64,000 nt of DNA from Enhydrobacter aerosaccus (GCA_903832005.1 CAIKZO010000082.1:1-64000), one strand, 5' to 3'; positions 17,385 through 26,415 are shown, numbered from the stretch's first letter. Made by a program: numbers and translations. Notes: a model not told the origin generated them from the sequence alone.

Positions 17385-17552
17385 ATGATCACCTACACGC
17401 TCGCAGCTATTGGCGCCGGTATCATTCTCGCGCTGGGCATTCCGCTCATGCAGCGCTTCTTGGGCTGGATAAAGCCTCTGACGCCGAGACAGGAAGAAGC
17501 AGAGCAGTTTCGGCAACAGGCGCGCAGAAGCCTCGACCGGATTCCGCGCTAG
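17385..17552 (+). CDS. Small single-pass membrane protein, unknown function
   Basis: A 55-residue frame starts MITYTLAAIGAGIILALGIP. It has one hydrophobic helix (residues 4-20) followed by an amphipathic, Arg/Glu/Gln-rich tail (RQEEAEQFRQQARRSLDR). The design, an N-terminal anchor plus a charged helix, is common among small bacterial membrane proteins. No strong ribosome binding site is visible. It lies divergently upstream of ccrM, about 150 bases from it. No family recognised; it may be spurious. Confidence 0.45.
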   Translation: MITYTLAAIGAGIILALGIPLMQRFLGWIKPLTPRQEEAEQFRQQARRSLDRIPR

Positions 17553-17704
17553 GCAGCTGCCTTCTTCCGATACGGGCCGCGCTTTGCGGGCGCGCTTGGC
17601 TTCTCAAGCTCCGCAATCTCTTCCATCTACGACACGTGATCCGAGACGCCAGCGGCCATATCACTCGCGTTCCAGCATGACGAGCAACCCGGCGAAATCC
17701 CCCT

Positions 17705-17887
17705 TCACGCTCTCATCGCCGGTAAAGACCGAGTGCCAACACTCCCATTGGACGAGACGTAAATTTCGATCCTGTGGCCAACGAGTGTCACCGAGATCAT
17801 GACCTCGTCGTCTTGAACCCGATGCAGTGTGTAGTGCCGGCGCCGAGCGTCAAGCAGAGCGAGTAGTTCGTAGAGCTTGTGTGTCAT
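17705..17887 (-). CDS. Small conserved-looking protein, unknown function
   Basis: About 60 residues from ATG 17887 (MTHKLYELLALLDARRRHYT). The middle part (TLHRVQDDEVMISVTLVGHRIEIYVSSNG) alternates like a small beta sheet. It resembles short proteins often found in proteobacterial accessory loci with the pattern TLxRxRxDAxxVxVxVPGxRWEIxFxxDG. It starts one base after the stop of the next upstream gene, so the two are translationally close and probably form a two-gene unit. Function unknown. Confidence 0.55.
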   Translation of the reverse strand: MTHKLYELLALLDARRRHYTLHRVQDDEVMISVTLVGHRIEIYVSSNGSVGTRSLPAMRA

Positions 17888-17888
17888 G

Positions 17889-18116
17889 CTAGCTCGCACT
17901 TCTTCGGGGAGAGCGACGAGGCGGTGCGGGGATACCGTGAATCCTCTCCCGTTGCGCCTCCAACCATACCAGGCGCTTGAAGGCCGATTTGCGTAGGCCC
18001 GAATTGCTCATCGTCTGGAAGCGCCATTCGGCGTGAGCAATAAGTCCGTTCAACTGACCAAGCGTCAGTTTTTCAGCTTCTTCGTCGTTGTTCGCTCCGC
18101 CCTTTCGCCTGCCCAT
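17889..18116 (-). CDS. Small basic protein, unknown function
   Basis: About 75 residues from ATG 18116, preceded by AAGGGGAG at good spacing. The N-terminus MGRRKGGANNDEEAEKLTLG is basic then acidic. A helical middle (LGQLNGLIAHAEWRFQTMSN) is followed by a basic Pro/Arg-rich end. It sits directly upstream of the 17705-17887 gene with a one-base gap. The region 18117-18343 upstream holds no gene I can support. No family recognised. Confidence 0.55.
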   Translation of the reverse strand: MGRRKGGANNDEEAEKLTLGQLNGLIAHAEWRFQTMSNSGLRKSAFKRLVWLEAQRERIHGIPAPPRRSPRRSAS

Positions 18117-18343
18117 ACGCTCCCCTTGGGAAAGCTCCTGCGCGACCGCCCTCTTACCGTCGCACTCACCGACGCCCACTCACAAGATGGCCGCTTCATA
18201 CGTGGTGCGACAGCGGAAGAGTCGCAAAGACAGGGCTCAGCGCGTAGTCTTGAGAGATGGCGCGCTGGATCACAGCTAAAGCGTCGCAAGATTGGCGGTG
18301 AAGTCATGACCGTTACACCAGCAGTCGTCCCAATCCTCACACC

Positions 18344-18574
18344 ATGACCGCCCTCAAGCTCATGGCCTGTGTCGGCGCCGTCACGATCATCGTCGGATTG
18401 CTGATGACGTCTTTCCCGGTGTTGATCGTGCACCATCACATCGGCGACATGGGCGGCGCGGGTTTCTTCCCGTCGCACTTCGCGATGGCCGCGCACATGT
18501 CCGGCCTCATCGTCGCCGGCGTGGGTGTGGCCCTGCTGATCATGGCCGGCATCATCAGCCGCCTGTCGGACTAG
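18344..18574 (+). CDS. Small two-helix membrane protein, unknown function
   Basis: A 76-residue protein with a hydrophobic N-terminal helix (residues 5-29) and a second helix (about 49-71) separated by a His/Gly-rich loop (VHHHIGDMGGAGFFPSHFA). The loop histidines could bind a metal, but this is only a possibility. No strong ribosome binding site is seen. It stands 114 bases before the MFS gene on the same strand. No family recognised. Confidence 0.5.
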   Translation: MTALKLMACVGAVTIIVGLLMTSFPVLIVHHHIGDMGGAGFFPSHFAMAAHMSGLIVAGVGVALLIMAGIISRLSD

Positions 18575-18688
18575 TGCGACCGCCTAACCGTTGACCCCTT
18601 TGTTTCCCGACGCCTAGTCTCCGACATAGAACGAGCCATCGTGCTTGTCGGTCTCGCCCCAAGACGAGACGTCCCGGAGGAACAAGCA

Positions 18689-20008
18689 ATGATGCGAGAC
18701 GAGCCGACAGCAGAGGCCGGAGCGCGCAGCTCCGTCGTCCTGGTCTCCATTGCCAGCACCATCGGAACGGCCATCGAATGGTACGACTTCATCCTCTATG
18801 CGCTGATGTCGGGCCTCGTACTGAACAAGCTGTTCTTTCCCGCCGCCGACCCGATGGTGTCGACGATCCTGGCTTACGCGACCTTCTCGATCGGCTTCCT
18901 GGCGCGACCGCTGGGCGGGATCGTGTTCGGACATCTCGGCGACCGGATCGGCCGCAAGCCGCTCCTCGTGGTCAGCCTGACCTTGATGGGAGGCGCGACC
19001 TTCCTGATCGGCGTGCTGCCGACCTATGCGACCTGGGGCGTCGCCGCGCCACTCCTCCTCGCGGCCCTGCGCTTCGTCCAGGGCTTCGCGGCGGGCGGCG
19101 AATGGGGCGGCGCCGTGCTGATGGCGTACGAATATTCGCCGCCGGCCAAACGCGGGCTGTTCACCAGCCTGCCGCAGATGGGCCTCGCGCCGGGCCTGTT
19201 CCTGGGCACCGGGACGATGGCGCTGCTGTCGGGCGTACTGTCACAAGCCGACTTCATCTCCTGGGGCTGGCGCCTGCCCTTCATCGGCAGCGTCCCGCTG
19301 CTGCTGATCGGCCTGTTCATCCGCTTCCGCCTCCTGGAAACACCGATGTTCCTTGCCGCCAAGGCATCGCACAACATCGCGAAGGTGCCGGTGGCCGAGG
19401 TCCTGCGCCATTCCGCCCGAAACGTGGGCCTGGGCATACTGGCGCGCCTCTCCGACGGCGTCGTCTATGCCGTGTATGCGCTGTTCTCCAGCACCTTCCT
19501 GGTCACGGCCGCGGGATTCTCGCGGACGCTGGCCATCTCCGCCGTGACCGTCTCATCGGTGCTGCTCGTCGTCACCGTTCCCCTCGCCGGCTGGCTTTCG
19601 GACAGGGTGGGATGGAAGAGGCTCTATATCGTCGCCTCGCTCGTGTCGGGCGTGGCCGCCTTCCCGTTGCTCTGGCTGATGCAGTATTCCGGCTCCCCGA
19701 CCCTGGCGTTCCTCGCCATCGTGATCGGGCTCGGCGTGTTGTGGGCGCCGGTCTATGGGCCCCAGGCCGCGCTATTCTGCAGCCTCTTCGAGACGCGCGT
19801 GAAGTACAGCGGCATCTCCCTCGTCTATCATTTTGGCGCCATCGTCGGGATTTCGTTCACGCCGATCGCCGCCATTGGACTCGTGGCATTGGCGGGCGGC
19901 AAGCCATGGCTACTTGCCACCGGCATGCTGATCGCCTGCCTGGTTGGCGCCGCCAGTGCGTATCTCATGCGTCAGGTGGATGGTGATGCCGTCAACGCGC
20001 GACGCTAG
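18689..20008 (+). CDS. MFS transporter, metabolite:H+ symporter (MHS) type
   Basis: This is a 439-residue, 12-helix major facilitator protein. The start IGTAIEWYDFILYALMSGLV and the loop LGDRIGRKPLL (between helices 2 and 3) are characteristic of the MHS branch, which includes ProP, ShiA and dicarboxylate or shikimate importers. GFAAGGEWGGAVLMAYEYSP is the matching helix-4/5 block. Start ATG 18689 is preceded by GGAGGAAC; 16 in-frame codons upstream are less likely to be translated. Substrate cannot be told from sequence. No obvious catabolic partner is adjacent. Confidence 0.88.
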   Translation: MMRDEPTAEAGARSSVVLVSIASTIGTAIEWYDFILYALMSGLVLNKLFFPAADPMVSTILAYATFSIGFLARPLGGIVFGHLGDRIGRKPLLVVSLTLMGGATFLIGVLPTYATWGVAAPLLLAALRFVQGFAAGGEWGGAVLMAYEYSPPAKRGLFTSLPQMGLAPGLFLGTGTMALLSGVLSQADFISWGWRLPFIGSVPLLLIGLFIRFRLLETPMFLAAKASHNIAKVPVAEVLRHSARNVGLGILARLSDGVVYAVYALFSSTFLVTAAGFSRTLAISAVTVSSVLLVVTVPLAGWLSDRVGWKRLYIVASLVSGVAAFPLLWLMQYSGSPTLAFLAIVIGLGVLWAPVYGPQAALFCSLFETRVKYSGISLVYHFGAIVGISFTPIAAIGLVALAGGKPWLLATGMLIACLVGAASAYLMRQVDGDAVNARR

Positions 20009-20187
20009 TAGGCTTTGCCTTCCTTTACGGGAAAGGCCCCGGAGTTCTTGATGAACTCGATGCTCGCGAGGCAGTCGGCGCGATTGTAATATTTCTCGAT
20101 GCTCTCCGCGACCTTGCGGTCGGGTTCGGCGTAGAGACGCCAGCGCCAGAGATGAGAGCTGTCTTCCTGGTAAACGAGGTAATGCAT
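20005..20187 (-). CDS. Small DUF1508/YegP-like protein
   Basis: A 60-residue protein starting MHYLVYQEDSSHLWRWRLYA from ATG 20187 (AGGACG upstream). The pattern RWRLYAEPDRKVAESIEKYYNRADCLASIEFIK resembles the DUF1508/YegP repeat, where an RWRL strand is followed by a GEGYxxxxxAxxxIxxVK helix. Function of that family is unknown. Its stop overlaps the MFS stop on the other strand by 4 bases. Confidence 0.65.
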   Translation of the reverse strand: MHYLVYQEDSSHLWRWRLYAEPDRKVAESIEKYYNRADCLASIEFIKNSGAFPVKEGKAY

Positions 20188-20237
20188 TCGATCGTCCTGT
20201 TCAGGCGGCGCGTTTGGAGTCGATCTCGGGCGGGCGG

Positions 20238-20930
20238 TCAGCCATTGCGCGGCCACGTTGTCTTGTCGGGATCGGTCGGCGTTTCGCCGGGCTCGGTCTC
20301 CCGCATCGAAGGACGGCGGCGGAACTTGTCGTACCAGCGCGCGACATCGGGAGCGATCGCCCGCCAATCGTCCTCGGGATAGCGGAAGTCCGACATGCCA
20401 CAGGCGCTGCCCATCGCGAGCTGTCCAAGGTCCACCTCACGCGTGAAGCTTGGAACGAGTTCGTTCAAGACCTTGTAGCAGCGCGTCTGGCGGTCCTTCA
20501 TTTTTCGCACGAAGCCCGCCGAGAATTCCTGTGGATTGGGAGAGTCTTCCCGCTTTCGCAGGTTCTCTGCGCGCCGCATCACCTGCGTTTCCATGATGCC
20601 GCTCGTCGCGACCGAGACCACCGAGAGGATTTGCCAGCGCTCGCGTCCGGACTGCGGACAAAGCGCAAAGTTCCCCAACTCGTCGTTGAGATACTCGCAA
20701 ATGGTAGAGGAGTCGCAGAGGCGAAGACCGTCTTCCGTCACCAGCGCCGGAATGCGGGCGATCGGCGAGGCGTCGACGAAATCCGGCAGGAACGGAACAG
20801 TCTCGGTGCCCCATGAATGAGGCCATTTGGTCGTGATGATCTCGACGCGATCCTCGAGCCCCAGCTCCTTGATCGTCATCGTGCATTTGCGAACGAAATG
20901 GGACGCAACCGTATGATAGAGCTTGAGCAT
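20238..20930 (-). CDS. Glutathione S-transferase family protein
   Basis: A 230-residue GST-like protein. The N-terminal thioredoxin-like half starts MLKLYHTVASHFVRKCTMTI and contains IPALVTEDGLRLCDSSTICEYL (about 60-81), the cis-Pro/glutathione-binding segment with the Asp-Ser-Ser triad. An alpha-helical C-terminal half follows. It would conjugate or reduce an unknown electrophile with glutathione in the cytoplasm. It is followed on the same strand by the DUF1508-like gene. Confidence 0.85.
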   Translation of the reverse strand: MLKLYHTVASHFVRKCTMTIKELGLEDRVEIITTKWPHSWGTETVPFLPDFVDASPIARIPALVTEDGLRLCDSSTICEYLNDELGNFALCPQSGRERWQILSVVSVATSGIMETQVMRRAENLRKREDSPNPQEFSAGFVRKMKDRQTRCYKVLNELVPSFTREVDLGQLAMGSACGMSDFRYPEDDWRAIAPDVARWYDKFRRRPSMRETEPGETPTDPDKTTWPRNG

Positions 20931-21040
20931 GTAAAAACGTAGCAGGTGAGCGCCATTGCGACCAATGTGTCAGCCGCCAAGCTGCCCAGCGGCAAACGCA
21001 GCAGCGTCAAGAAGCCGAGAGGCGGCGCGCGCCGTCCTTT

Positions 21041-24000
21041 CTAGATGGGCGCCTGGGGCGGAATGTTCACCGTATCGGACGCATCGGCGGGCTTGGCCTC
21101 GAGTGAAGCTTTGGGTCGCCGCCAGTTATCGAGCCGGTCGAGATAGAGGAAGACCACCGGCGTGGTGAACAAGGTCAGCGCCTGGCTGACGATCAGGCCG
21201 CCGACCATGGCGAAGCCCAGCGGCTGGCGCAGTTCGGAGCCGGTGCTGCCGCCCAGCATCAGCGGCACGCCGCCCAGGATGGCGCACATCGTCGTCATCA
21301 TGATCGGGCGGAAGCGCAGCACGCAGGCTTCGTAGATCGCCTCCTCGGGCGGCAGGCCGCGCTCGCGCTGGGCGCTGAGCGCAAAGTCGACCATCATGAT
21401 GCCGTTCTTCTTCACGATGCCGATCAGCATGATGATGCCGATCAGCGCGATCACGCTGAGGTCGAAGCCGAACAGCTGCAGCATCAGCAGCGCGCCGACG
21501 CCGGCCGACGGCAGGGTCGACAGGATGGTGATCGGGTGGATGAAGCTCTCGTAGAGCACGCCCAGGATCAAATAGACGACGGCGAGCGCGGCGGCGATCA
21601 GGTAGGGCGTGGTGGCGAGCGACGCCTGGAAGGCCTGCGCCGTGCCCTGGAACGAGCCGGTCAGCGTGGCCGGCACGCCGAGCTGGGCCTCCAACTGCTG
21701 GATCGCCGTCACCGCGTCGCCCAGCGCCGCGCCACTTGCGAGGTTGAAGCTCACCGTCACCGACGGGAACTGGCTCTGGTGGTTGATCACGAGATAGGCC
21801 GTCTTGCCCATGTCGGTGCGCGTGAAATACGACACCGGCACCTGCTTCATCGTCACCGGCGAGGTGACGTAGAGCTTGTCGAGCAACCGCGGGTCGGTCT
21901 GCAGCGCCGGATCGACCTCGAGCACGACGTGGTAGGCGTTGATCTGGGTGAAGAACTGCGCGACCTGGCGCTGGCCGATCGCATCGTAGATCGTGGAGTC
22001 GATCAGGGTCGGCTGGATGCCAAAGCGCCCCGCACGGTCGCGGTCGATGGTTACCGTCGCCGCCGCGGCGTTGGCCTGCTGGTCGCTGGTGACGTCGGCC
22101 AACTGCTTCACCCCCTGCAGTGCCGTCACCAGCTTGGGCGCCCAGCTGTTGAGCTCGTCGAGGTTCGCGTCCTGCAGCGTGTATTGATACTGGGTGGCGC
22201 CGCTGCGGCCGCCGACCTTGATGTCCTGCGGCACCTGCAGATAGAGCGTGGCGCCCACCACCGTTGCGAGCTTGGGCCGCAGGCGGGCGACGATGGTCAT
22301 GGCGTCGGCCGTGCGCTGGTCGCGCGGCTTCAGGGTGATGTTGAAGTTGCCGGTGTTGTAGGCCGAGGAGCCCGCATTGTAGCCGACCTCGGTCACGTCG
22401 GGATCCTGCGCCACGATCTTGGCGAACTCGGCGAGATGTTGACGCATGGCCGCCGACGAAACGTCCTGCGCGCCGACCGCGCTGCCCGAGATCATGCCCG
22501 TGTCCTGCTGCGGGAAGAAGCCCTTCGGGATCCACAGATACAGCACGACGGTGATCGCCAAGGTCAGGAAGATGATGCCGAGCGTCACCAATCGGTACTT
22601 CAGCGCGTGCTTGAGGCCCCATTCGTAGCCCGCAAGCAGGCGGTCGAAGCCGGTCTCGGCCATCTGGTAGAAACGGCCGTGATGGACGTCCTTGTCGCTG
22701 CGCAGGAAGCGCGACGCCATCATCGGCGTGAGGGTGAGCGCGATACAGGCCGACATCAGCACCGCGACGGTCACGGTGATCGCGAACTCGCGCAACAGGC
22801 GGCCAACGATGCCGCTCATCAGCAGCAGCGGGATGAACACCGCGACCAGCGACAGGCTGATCGACACGATGGTGAAGCCGATCTCGCCCGCGCCCTTCAG
22901 GGCCGCGTCGAAGGGCGTGAGCCCATCTTCGATATGCCGGGTGATATTCTCCAGCATGACGATCGCGTCATCGACCACGAAGCCGACGGCGATGGTCAGC
23001 CCCATCAGCGACAGGTTATCGAGGCTGTAGCCCAGCGCATACATCACCGCGAAGGTGCCGGCGATCGACAGCGGCACGGCGATGCCGGGAATGATCGTGG
23101 CCCACATGCTGCGCAGGAAGACGAAGATGACGGCCACCACCAGGACGATGGTGAGAACCAGGGTCGATTCGACGCCATCGACCGACGCCCGGATTGTCGT
23201 GGTGCGGTCGGACAAAATATTGACGTCGATCGCCGCGGGAATCATCGACTGGAGATGCGGCAGCGCTGCCCGCACCTGGTCGACGGCGTCGATCACGTTG
23301 GCCGCGGGCTGCTTGAAGATCGCGAGCAGGATGCAGGGCGTGCCGTTGGCGAAGGCGGCGAGCTTGGTGTTCTCCGCCCCGTCGATCGCGCGGCCGATGT
23401 CGCGGATGCGGACCGGCGCGCCGTTGCGGTAGGCCACGATGACGTCGCTCCACGGCGCCGCCGTCAGGATCTGGTCGTTGTCGTAGACCGGGAAGCTCTG
23501 GCGCGGACCGTCGAACGTACCCTTGGGCGCCTCGGCCGAGGCCGTGACGAGCTGGGCCCTCACATCTTCCATGCCGAGGCCAAGGGCGGCGATCTTGGCC
23601 GGATCGAGCTGAATACGGACCGCGGGCTTCTGCTGGCCGTTGACCGAGATCTGCGCGATGCCAGGAATCTGGGAGAGCTGTTGCGACAGGATGTTCTCGG
23701 CCGCGTCGTCGACCACCGTGAGCGGCAGCGAGGCCGAGGTCAGGGCCAGGATCAGGATCGGCGAATCGGCCGGGTTGACCTTGCGGTAGCTAGGCGCGGC
23801 CGGAAGGTTGGTCGGCAACTGGCCGCTGGCGGCGTTGATCGCGGCCAGGATGTCGCCCGACGCGGCATCGATGTCGCGGTCGAGACTGAACTGCACGGTG
23901 ATCGAACTCGAGCCGAGCGAACTCGTCGAGGTGAGTTCGGTCACGCCCGGGATGATGGCGAACTGGCGCTCGAGCGGCGCCGTCACGCTCGAGGCGATGG

Positions 24001-24172
24001 TCTCGGCGCTGGCGCCCGGCAGCGACGCCGAGACCTGGATGGTAGGAAAGGCGACCTGCGGCAGCGGCGCGACCGGCAACAACGGGAAAGCGACGCAACC
24101 CAGCGCGAGCAGACCTGTCGCCAGCAAGGTCGTGCCGATCGGACGGCGGATGAACGGTTCGGAGATGCTCAT
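21041..24172 (-). CDS. RND efflux transporter permease (HAE1/MdtB-MdtC type)
   Basis: This 1043-residue inner-membrane proton-driven pump starts MSISEPFIRRPIGTTLLATG. It shows the RND plan: helix 1, a large periplasmic loop, helices 2-6 with GFVVDDAIVMLENITRHIEDG (proton-relay aspartates in helix 4), then the repeat of the same plan with helices 7-12. The sequence resembles the MdtB/MdtC branch of hydrophobe/amphiphile exporters. It overlaps the upstream adaptor gene by 4 bases (ATGA). No outer-membrane channel gene is nearby, so a TolC-like partner must be encoded elsewhere. Confidence 0.95.
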   Translation of the reverse strand: MSISEPFIRRPIGTTLLATGLLALGCVAFPLLPVAPLPQVAFPTIQVSASLPGASAETIASSVTAPLERQFAIIPGVTELTSTSSLGSSSITVQFSLDRDIDAASGDILAAINAASGQLPTNLPAAPSYRKVNPADSPILILALTSASLPLTVVDDAAENILSQQLSQIPGIAQISVNGQQKPAVRIQLDPAKIAALGLGMEDVRAQLVTASAEAPKGTFDGPRQSFPVYDNDQILTAAPWSDVIVAYRNGAPVRIRDIGRAIDGAENTKLAAFANGTPCILLAIFKQPAANVIDAVDQVRAALPHLQSMIPAAIDVNILSDRTTTIRASVDGVESTLVLTIVLVVAVIFVFLRSMWATIIPGIAVPLSIAGTFAVMYALGYSLDNLSLMGLTIAVGFVVDDAIVMLENITRHIEDGLTPFDAALKGAGEIGFTIVSISLSLVAVFIPLLLMSGIVGRLLREFAITVTVAVLMSACIALTLTPMMASRFLRSDKDVHHGRFYQMAETGFDRLLAGYEWGLKHALKYRLVTLGIIFLTLAITVVLYLWIPKGFFPQQDTGMISGSAVGAQDVSSAAMRQHLAEFAKIVAQDPDVTEVGYNAGSSAYNTGNFNITLKPRDQRTADAMTIVARLRPKLATVVGATLYLQVPQDIKVGGRSGATQYQYTLQDANLDELNSWAPKLVTALQGVKQLADVTSDQQANAAAATVTIDRDRAGRFGIQPTLIDSTIYDAIGQRQVAQFFTQINAYHVVLEVDPALQTDPRLLDKLYVTSPVTMKQVPVSYFTRTDMGKTAYLVINHQSQFPSVTVSFNLASGAALGDAVTAIQQLEAQLGVPATLTGSFQGTAQAFQASLATTPYLIAAALAVVYLILGVLYESFIHPITILSTLPSAGVGALLMLQLFGFDLSVIALIGIIMLIGIVKKNGIMMVDFALSAQRERGLPPEEAIYEACVLRFRPIMMTTMCAILGGVPLMLGGSTGSELRQPLGFAMVGGLIVSQALTLFTTPVVFLYLDRLDNWRRPKASLEAKPADASDTVNIPPQAPI

Positions 24173-25440
24173 TTCGGCGCAGGCGGCGGGGCGGAGGGTG
24201 CCGCCGGCGACGGTGCGGGAGTTGGCGGAGTCGCAGGAGGTGGGGCGGCGGCGGGCGCGGGCGCGGACCCCGACATCGGCGGCGGCGCCGGCGGTGCCGA
24301 GGCAACAACGGTCGGCTTCACCGCCGCACCGGCGCGCAGCTTCACCTGGCCGTCGATCACGACGTTTTCGCCGGCGGAAAGTCCGGACAGGATCAGCGCC
24401 TGCGGAGCACCGGCATCGAAGCTCGACACCTTGATCGGCCGCATCTCGACCGTGTTGTCGGACTTCACGACATAGGCGTAGGTGCCCTGCGGGCCGAGCT
24501 GCACCGCGGCCGTCGGCACGGTGAGGGCGTTATGGCGCGTCTCGACCAGCAGCTGGGCGTCGATGAACTGGCCAGGCCACAGCACGTGGTCCTTGTTGTC
24601 GAACGTCGCCTTCAACTGGATGGTGCCATTGGTCTGGTCGATCTGGTTGTTGATCAGCAGCAAGGTGCCCTGGCTCAGTCTCTTGTTGTCGGCGCGGCTG
24701 GTCGCCGCGACGGTGAGCGGGCCTTGCGCCATCCACTTGTTGACCAGGCTGAAATCGTCCTCCGGCAAAGTGAACAGCACCGAGATCGGCTCGAGCTGCG
24801 TCACGACGACGAGGCCGGTGGTGTTGGTCGTCCCAACGATGTTGCCGGCATCGATCTGGCGCACGCCAGTGCGGCCGGTGATCGGCGAAATGACCTTGGT
24901 GTAGAGGAGTTGCAGCGACGCGGATTCGATCTGCGCCTGGTCGTTCTTGATCGTGGCCTCGTCCTGGCGCACCAGCGCGGCCTGGGTGTCGCGCACCTGC
25001 GTGGCGACGGAGTTCTGGGCCGCGAGCTTCTCGTAGCGCAGCAGGTCGAGTTGGGCATTGGCGAGTGCTGCTTCGTCACGCGCCTTGGCCGCGGTCGCCT
25101 GGTCGAGCGCGGCCTGGTACGGGCGCGGATCGATCTCGCCCAGCAGGTCGCCCTCCTTCACGTCCTGGCCTTCGGTGAAGTCGACCTTCTGCAGCGTGCC
25201 ATTCACCAGGAAACGCACGGTGACTGTATTGTAGGCCTGCACGTTGCCGATGCCGTTGAGATATACCGGCACATCGCCGGACTGCACGGCCGCGACCGAC
25301 ACGGGAATGGGCGGTGGGGCGGGCTTGGGCGGCGGCTTCATCCAGGCTGCGACGAGCAACCAGAGGCCGAAGCCTGCGAGACCGATCAGGACGACAGCGG
25401 GGACCCATCGCCGGAGAAGTTTGCGGGATCGGGAAGTCAC
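24169..25440 (-). CDS. RND efflux periplasmic adaptor (membrane fusion protein)
   Basis: A 423-residue MdtA/AcrA-like adaptor that links the RND pump to an outer-membrane channel. An N-terminal membrane anchor (residues about 13-32) is followed by a Pro-rich stretch, then half-lipoyl motifs (VRFLVNGTLQKVDFTEGQDVKEGDLLGEIDPRPY, about 75-108). An alpha-helical hairpin (about 110-170) and beta-barrel domains come next. The last 50 or so residues are an unusual Pro/Ala/Ser-rich tail, probably disordered. It is the first gene of the two-gene efflux operon. No regulator is adjacent; the 111 bases upstream hold no recognisable operator. Confidence 0.94.
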   Translation of the reverse strand: MTSRSRKLLRRWVPAVVLIGLAGFGLWLLVAAWMKPPPKPAPPPIPVSVAAVQSGDVPVYLNGIGNVQAYNTVTVRFLVNGTLQKVDFTEGQDVKEGDLLGEIDPRPYQAALDQATAAKARDEAALANAQLDLLRYEKLAAQNSVATQVRDTQAALVRQDEATIKNDQAQIESASLQLLYTKVISPITGRTGVRQIDAGNIVGTTNTTGLVVVTQLEPISVLFTLPEDDFSLVNKWMAQGPLTVAATSRADNKRLSQGTLLLINNQIDQTNGTIQLKATFDNKDHVLWPGQFIDAQLLVETRHNALTVPTAAVQLGPQGTYAYVVKSDNTVEMRPIKVSSFDAGAPQALILSGLSAGENVVIDGQVKLRAGAAVKPTVVASAPPAPPPMSGSAPAPAAAPPPATPPTPAPSPAAPSAPPPAPK

Positions 25441-25551
25441 GGGAACGGCCGTGAACGATCGTCCGAACTTGCCACCTTACCCCTCGTCCCCCTCGGCAAC
25501 GAACCTTGCCCCCGGGTGAACGTCGTCGACGGCAGAAGGTTGCGACGGACG

Positions 25552-26178
25552 CTAGGCGAGCTCTTCGGCAATCGCCTTCTTCACCGTCGCGCGTTCCGAC
25601 ATGCGGCGGCGGTGATCGATCACCTTCGGGATGCGCGCGGGGATGACGCCGTCGGCTTCGAGCCATTGCGCCAGGGTGAAGAGATAAGCGTCGCAGATCG
25701 TGTAGCGCTCGCCCATCACCCACGGGCCCTTCAGCAATGCCGCCTCGACATGATCGAAAGCGCCGCCGACGGACTCGGGCACCTTGCGCTGCATGGTCGC
25801 AATCGAATGCGTATCGTCGGCATCGACCCAGCGGTGGCCGCGCATGCGGTGTGCGTGGGCGATATGGAGATGAGAGCAGAGGTACGAGTTGAAGGCCTGC
25901 ACCTCGGCGAAGGCGAAGGGATCGGCCATCAGCGCGAGGTCCTGCTTCGGAAAGCTCTGCGCCACGAACACGAGCATCGCCGGCGTTTCGGTGAGGATGC
26001 CTTGATCGGTCACCAGTGCCGGCACGCGGCCCTTGGGATTGATCTTCAGGTACTCGGGCGAGCGCTGTTGTGCCGAGCCGAAGTCGATGCGCGTCGTTTT
26101 ATAATCCGCGCCGACCTCTTCCAGCACGATGTGCGTGGCGAGCGAGCAGGTGTGGGCGGCGTAGAAGAGGTCGAGCAC
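25552..26178 (-). CDS. Glutathione S-transferase family protein (GstA-like)
   Basis: A 208-residue GST. The N-terminal half MLDLFYAAHTCSLATHIVLEE carries the Cys-Ser catalytic position typical of bacterial beta-class enzymes, then NPKGRVPALVTDQGILTETPAML (glutathione-binding cis-Pro and ET motif). The C-terminal helical domain contains GERYTICDAYLFTLAQWL, the N-capping box. Not closely similar to the GST at 20238-20930. It is 9 bases upstream of, and not overlapping, the small gene that precedes it on the same strand. Confidence 0.88.
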   Translation of the reverse strand: MLDLFYAAHTCSLATHIVLEEVGADYKTTRIDFGSAQQRSPEYLKINPKGRVPALVTDQGILTETPAMLVFVAQSFPKQDLALMADPFAFAEVQAFNSYLCSHLHIAHAHRMRGHRWVDADDTHSIATMQRKVPESVGGAFDHVEAALLKGPWVMGERYTICDAYLFTLAQWLEADGVIPARIPKVIDHRRRMSERATVKKAIAEELA

Positions 26179-26187
26179 GGGTGCTGG

Positions 26188-26415
26188 CTAGGGCAGCAGG
26201 CTCGAGAGACGCGAGAGGAATGGCGCGATCTCGGCCGCTTCCTCCTCCGCCTCGTTCACCAGCACCTTGACGTGATCGCCGAAGGTGGGCGTGCCGTGCG
26301 CCAGCTCGAGTTCGCGCAGGCGGGCAAGCAGGCGCTCGCGGCGGGTGCCGGTGCTGTTGGTCTCGACCGCCGCGCGGATCTCCGCGATCAGGGGCCCGTG
26401 TTCCGTGTCGGCCAT
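26188..26415 (-). CDS. Small helical protein, unknown function
   Basis: About 75 residues from ATG 26415, preceded by GAGGAAC at good spacing; an upstream in-frame extension lacks a binding site. The sequence is Glu/Arg/Leu-rich (RRERLLARLRELELAHGTPT, then NEAEEEAAEIAPFLSRL) and should be mostly helical and acidic. It lies between rnhB (10 bases upstream) and the GST gene (9 bases downstream), so the three are probably one transcript. No family recognised. Confidence 0.62.
   Translation of the reverse strand: MADTEHGPLIAEIRAAVETNSTGTRRERLLARLRELELAHGTPTFGDHVKVLVNEAEEEAAEIAPFLSRLSSLLP

Noticed and set aside
24169-24300. A tandem repeat in the C-rich stretch encoding the adaptor tail
   Set aside because: It is only Pro/Ala codon low complexity without a fixed repeat unit.
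21536-24475. A 979-codon open frame opposite the RND genes
   Set aside because: Antisense of a confidently identified RND permease. The translated product is Arg/Gly/Asp-rich without domain marks.
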